Shown here piece by piece: positions 62,048 to 64,000 of a stretch of 64,000 nucleotides of DNA. The stretch's first letter is position 1, and every line of letters begins with the position of its first letter. Origin of the DNA: Paenibacillus sp. HW567 (GTDB lineage Bacteria > Bacillota > Bacilli > Paenibacillales > Paenibacillaceae). The notes under the pieces were generated by a model, which was not told the origin of the DNA, searched no databases, and worked only from the letters and a program-made list of their open reading frames with translations. A program made the position numbers and the translations under genes. Where the stretch lies: NCBI RefSeq assembly GCF_000374185.1, contig NZ_KB910518.1, positions 222,667 to 286,666 of the forward strand, written 5' to 3'.

Positions 62048-62170
62048 AAAAAAAGAAGCCGTTGAAATAGAGACCTTCTCTAATCAACGGCTTCCTTCAG
62101 TCTGTGAACAGAAATCGGGCAAGCCTTATTTTTCGCCGGGTCAGCAGGAGGCCAGCAAGATAAATCCTGC
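62048..62170 (-). promoter_or_regulatory. Conserved leader with attenuator before ubiX
   Basis: RNA on the minus strand: GCAGGATTTATCTTGC (62170-62155), AATAAGGCTTGCCCG, the UCUG-UUCA-CAGA hairpin, then terminator GAAGCCGTTGA/TCAACGGCTTC with a T run (62094-62048), about 40 bases before the ubiX start. Matches the leader at 50254-50449 box by box. In the terminator stem the sequence differs (CGCGA versus GTTGA) while pairing is kept. Confidence 0.75.
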
Positions 62171-62171
62171 A

Positions 62172-62537
62172 TCATTGCTCTGAACCGGCTTCACTAATCA
62201 CAATTGTACAGGCCCAGTTCGTTCCGGGATCGTAATCCCGCAGCACTCCTGTGACCGTCAGGCCCAGCTCATCGGTGAGCTTCCTCTGTATCCGCTGCTT
62301 GAACTCCTGGTGGAGAGCGGCATCGACGGACTGCTTAAGCTCGGGATAATGCTCCTCCAGCGCCCGCAGCGCGGTCACCCGCTGATGCTTAACCAGGAAC
62401 ATAATCATCGCTTCACCGGCAGCTTCGATCTTGAGCTGAGTCACTCCCACACCATACAATTCCTTGTGCACTTCATTATAGCAGCGGGACAAGCGTTTCT
62501 TGAATTCATTGGATGACAGAAGCCCGGCCACCGACAT
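62172..62537 (-). CDS. DUF2294 family protein
   Basis: 121 residues. Resembles the DUF2294 family (GVGVTQLKIEAAGEAMIMFL, ALRALEEHY, LGLTVTGVLRDYDPGTNW). Cytoplasmic, no catalytic motif recognised. AAGGGAAGTG precedes the ATG. It lies upstream of ubiX on the same strand; the conserved ubiX leader begins right at its stop codon, so ubiX may be transcribed from this gene's promoter through the attenuator. Confidence 0.8.
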   Translation of the reverse strand: MSVAGLLSSNEFKKRLSRCYNEVHKELYGVGVTQLKIEAAGEAMIMFLVKHQRVTALRALEEHYPELKQSVDAALHQEFKQRIQRKLTDELGLTVTGVLRDYDPGTNWACTIVISEAGSEQ

Positions 62538-62733
62538 GTATTTTCACTTCCCTTATAAAACCTTTATACAGAATTATAGAGAAAAAAATCAAAATGTAAA
62601 CAATGATGTTATGTTGTCTAACACGTTTTCCTGCTACATATTATGTTTCACATCATTATCCAAGTGTGCTAGCATAATTTATATTATTTTACTGACACAT
62701 CTTTCTATAATAGGGGAAAGGGAGCAGGGTTTA

Positions 62734-64000
62734 TGCTAAAAGTAATCGTTGTTGATGATGAGCCGTGGGTGCTTGAAGGGCTGAGAACAATGGTGGACTG
62801 GGAGAGATGCGGCTTCGAGGTATGCGGGGAAGCCCTTAACGGGCCGGATGCGCTGAGACTGATTCAGGAGCAGCAGCCGGATCTGGTTCTGACGGACATC
62901 AACATTCCCGCCATTAATGGCCTGGAACTGATCACCCGGCTGAATGAAGTTATGGAGAAGCCCCCGCGCTTTGTAATTCTCAGCGGCTATGATGACTTTC
63001 ATTATGCCAAGACAGCGCTGCGCCAGCGGGTGGAGCAATATCTGCTGAAGCCGATTGATGATGAGGAAATCGGGACGCTGCTCAGCAGGCTCAGCAGTTT
63101 GATTCAAAATGAAATCGCTTCCGAGAATGAGAGCCGCATAAGACAGGCCTCAATTTGCAGTCATCTGCTGGGAAGATTCATTCAGGGCGAAGACAACGAA
63201 GAGCTGAGGCATTTGGCGCACCATCTGCTGAAGCTGCAGCCGGATACTGAACTGGTATGTATTCTTATTCCTGCCGCTTCCTCCGGATTCGATGCAGTGC
63301 TGAGTACAAGCGAGGGGTTTCCGCGGGAGCTGAGCTGTGCCTTTCAGGATAGTGAGGGAAGACACGGCCTGCTTGTCCAGTCGGCGTCGCTCACACCGGA
63401 AAGTCTGGATGCAGCCGCTGTTCTGCTGCAAAGGGAGCTTGCAGAGCGGCAGCCGGAGCCTGTCGCCGTGGTTGTCAGCGACAGGCTGAGAGGAATCGGC
63501 TCTATTCGTGAGCTGTACTTGCAGACCCTTGAGGTGTGGAAGCTGAAGTACAGGAGAGAGAAGAGCAGAATCTTTTATTACAGTGACCTGAAAAAGCCCA
63601 AGAATGAGCGGGAAATCCATGAGGACAGCTTCAAAGAGCTGCTGCAGAAGGTTAAAGCCGGCGATATGGCAGATCTGCTGCCAGACGTCAGGGATGCCTT
63701 CGCTGTATTTGCCGGGGAGCTGTTGACGGTTGAAGAGGTCCAGGCCGAGGTTGCCCATCTGGAAATAACCCTATGCCGGCAGATGAAGGAGAGAAATGGC
63801 GATCCTGACCGGATCATGGGCAAGCTGCAGGCGGAGCACGGAAATTTAGGCGGGCTGGGGGATTATTTTCTGCTGAGCCATTATGTGCACAAGCTGTGTA
63901 TGGAGACCGCAGTTTATCTGGCGGAATTGAAGCGGGCGAATGAAGGGAACACGATGTATAACGTCATACAATACGTGGACCTTGAGTTTCGGGGCAAGCT
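62734..64000 (+). CDS. YesN-like response regulator (AraC type), 3' end outside window
   Basis: Open from the ATG at 62734 (AAAGGGAG upstream) to the window edge, 422 codons. Receiver domain begins MLKVIVVDDEPWVLEGLRTM, phospho-acceptor Asp in VLTDINIPAINGLELI, Lys in YLLKPIDDEE. A long helical middle region follows. The expected AraC DNA-binding domain would lie beyond 64000. Its partner kinase is not in the window. Confidence 0.88.

Overview
The window looks like the chromosome of a Paenibacillus-type Firmicute. Evidence: strong AGGAGG-type Shine-Dalgarno sites, TTG and GTG starts, a dense 16-gene tRNA cluster behind a 23S rRNA gene, many AraC/YesN regulators, LplABC/YtcQ-type sugar importers, a multi-CBM extracellular amylase, and families of long palindromic intergenic repeats. 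The species is inferred from these traits, not proven.

Layout. 1-2650: 3' part of a 23S rRNA gene, then 16 tRNA genes and a terminator. No 5S gene lies between them. 2670-9947: starch/maltose utilisation (GH65 phosphorylase, AraC regulator, secreted GH13 amylase with a cre-like box). 10052-18202: AraC regulator, secreted beta-propeller protein, then an operon with a UgpB/A/E-like ABC importer, a calcineurin-like phosphodiesterase, a Gfo/Idh/MocA oxidoreductase and a GNAT acetyltransferase. 18508-24136: histidine kinase, response regulator, ABC ATPase and two ABC-2 permeases in the order of Bacillus lnrJKLMN (linearmycin resistance), plus a small membrane protein. 24223-25729: aldo/keto reductase and MerR regulator with a textbook 19-bp-spacer operator. 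26375-28376: cyclic amidohydrolase plus cysteine hydrolase. 29386-35924: AraC, MATE exporter, LplB/YtcP/LplA-type importer. 37015-41493: ECF sigma/DUF4179 anti-sigma pair and a membrane AraC sensor-regulator.

The most interesting part is 41778-59657 together with 61452-62006. A minus-strand operon encodes a bacterial microcompartment: three BMC-H hexamers, one BMC-P pentamer, a long linker protein that appears to end in two divergent BMC folds, and an HFCD-type flavoprotein. The same operon carries a UbiD-family decarboxylase, adenine deaminase, a cyclase-family hydrolase and a DUF1989 protein. There is no aldehyde dehydrogenase, alcohol dehydrogenase or phosphotransacylase, so this is not a classical EUT/PDU metabolosome. 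Divergently, a BMP-type nucleoside importer, a nucleoside hydrolase and an ADP-ribosylglycohydrolase would supply purine bases. UbiX (prenyl-FMN synthesis for UbiD) lies 12 kb away, yet its gene and the ubiD-like gene share the same unassigned RNA leader ending in an intrinsic terminator. I infer a purine or cyclic-amide catabolic microcompartment built around a prFMN decarboxylation step.

The intergenic DNA holds several repeat families. There are four copies of a 150-220 bp long palindrome with compensatory stem changes. Two arrays, 32 kb apart, carry a GAAA-loop hairpin repeated at exactly 51 bp (7 and 5 units). A four-hairpin element occurs twice. A two-hairpin tail element occurs twice, and there are degenerate ~50-bp periodic motifs. 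Bidirectional open frames over the arrays are an artefact of the 51-bp period.
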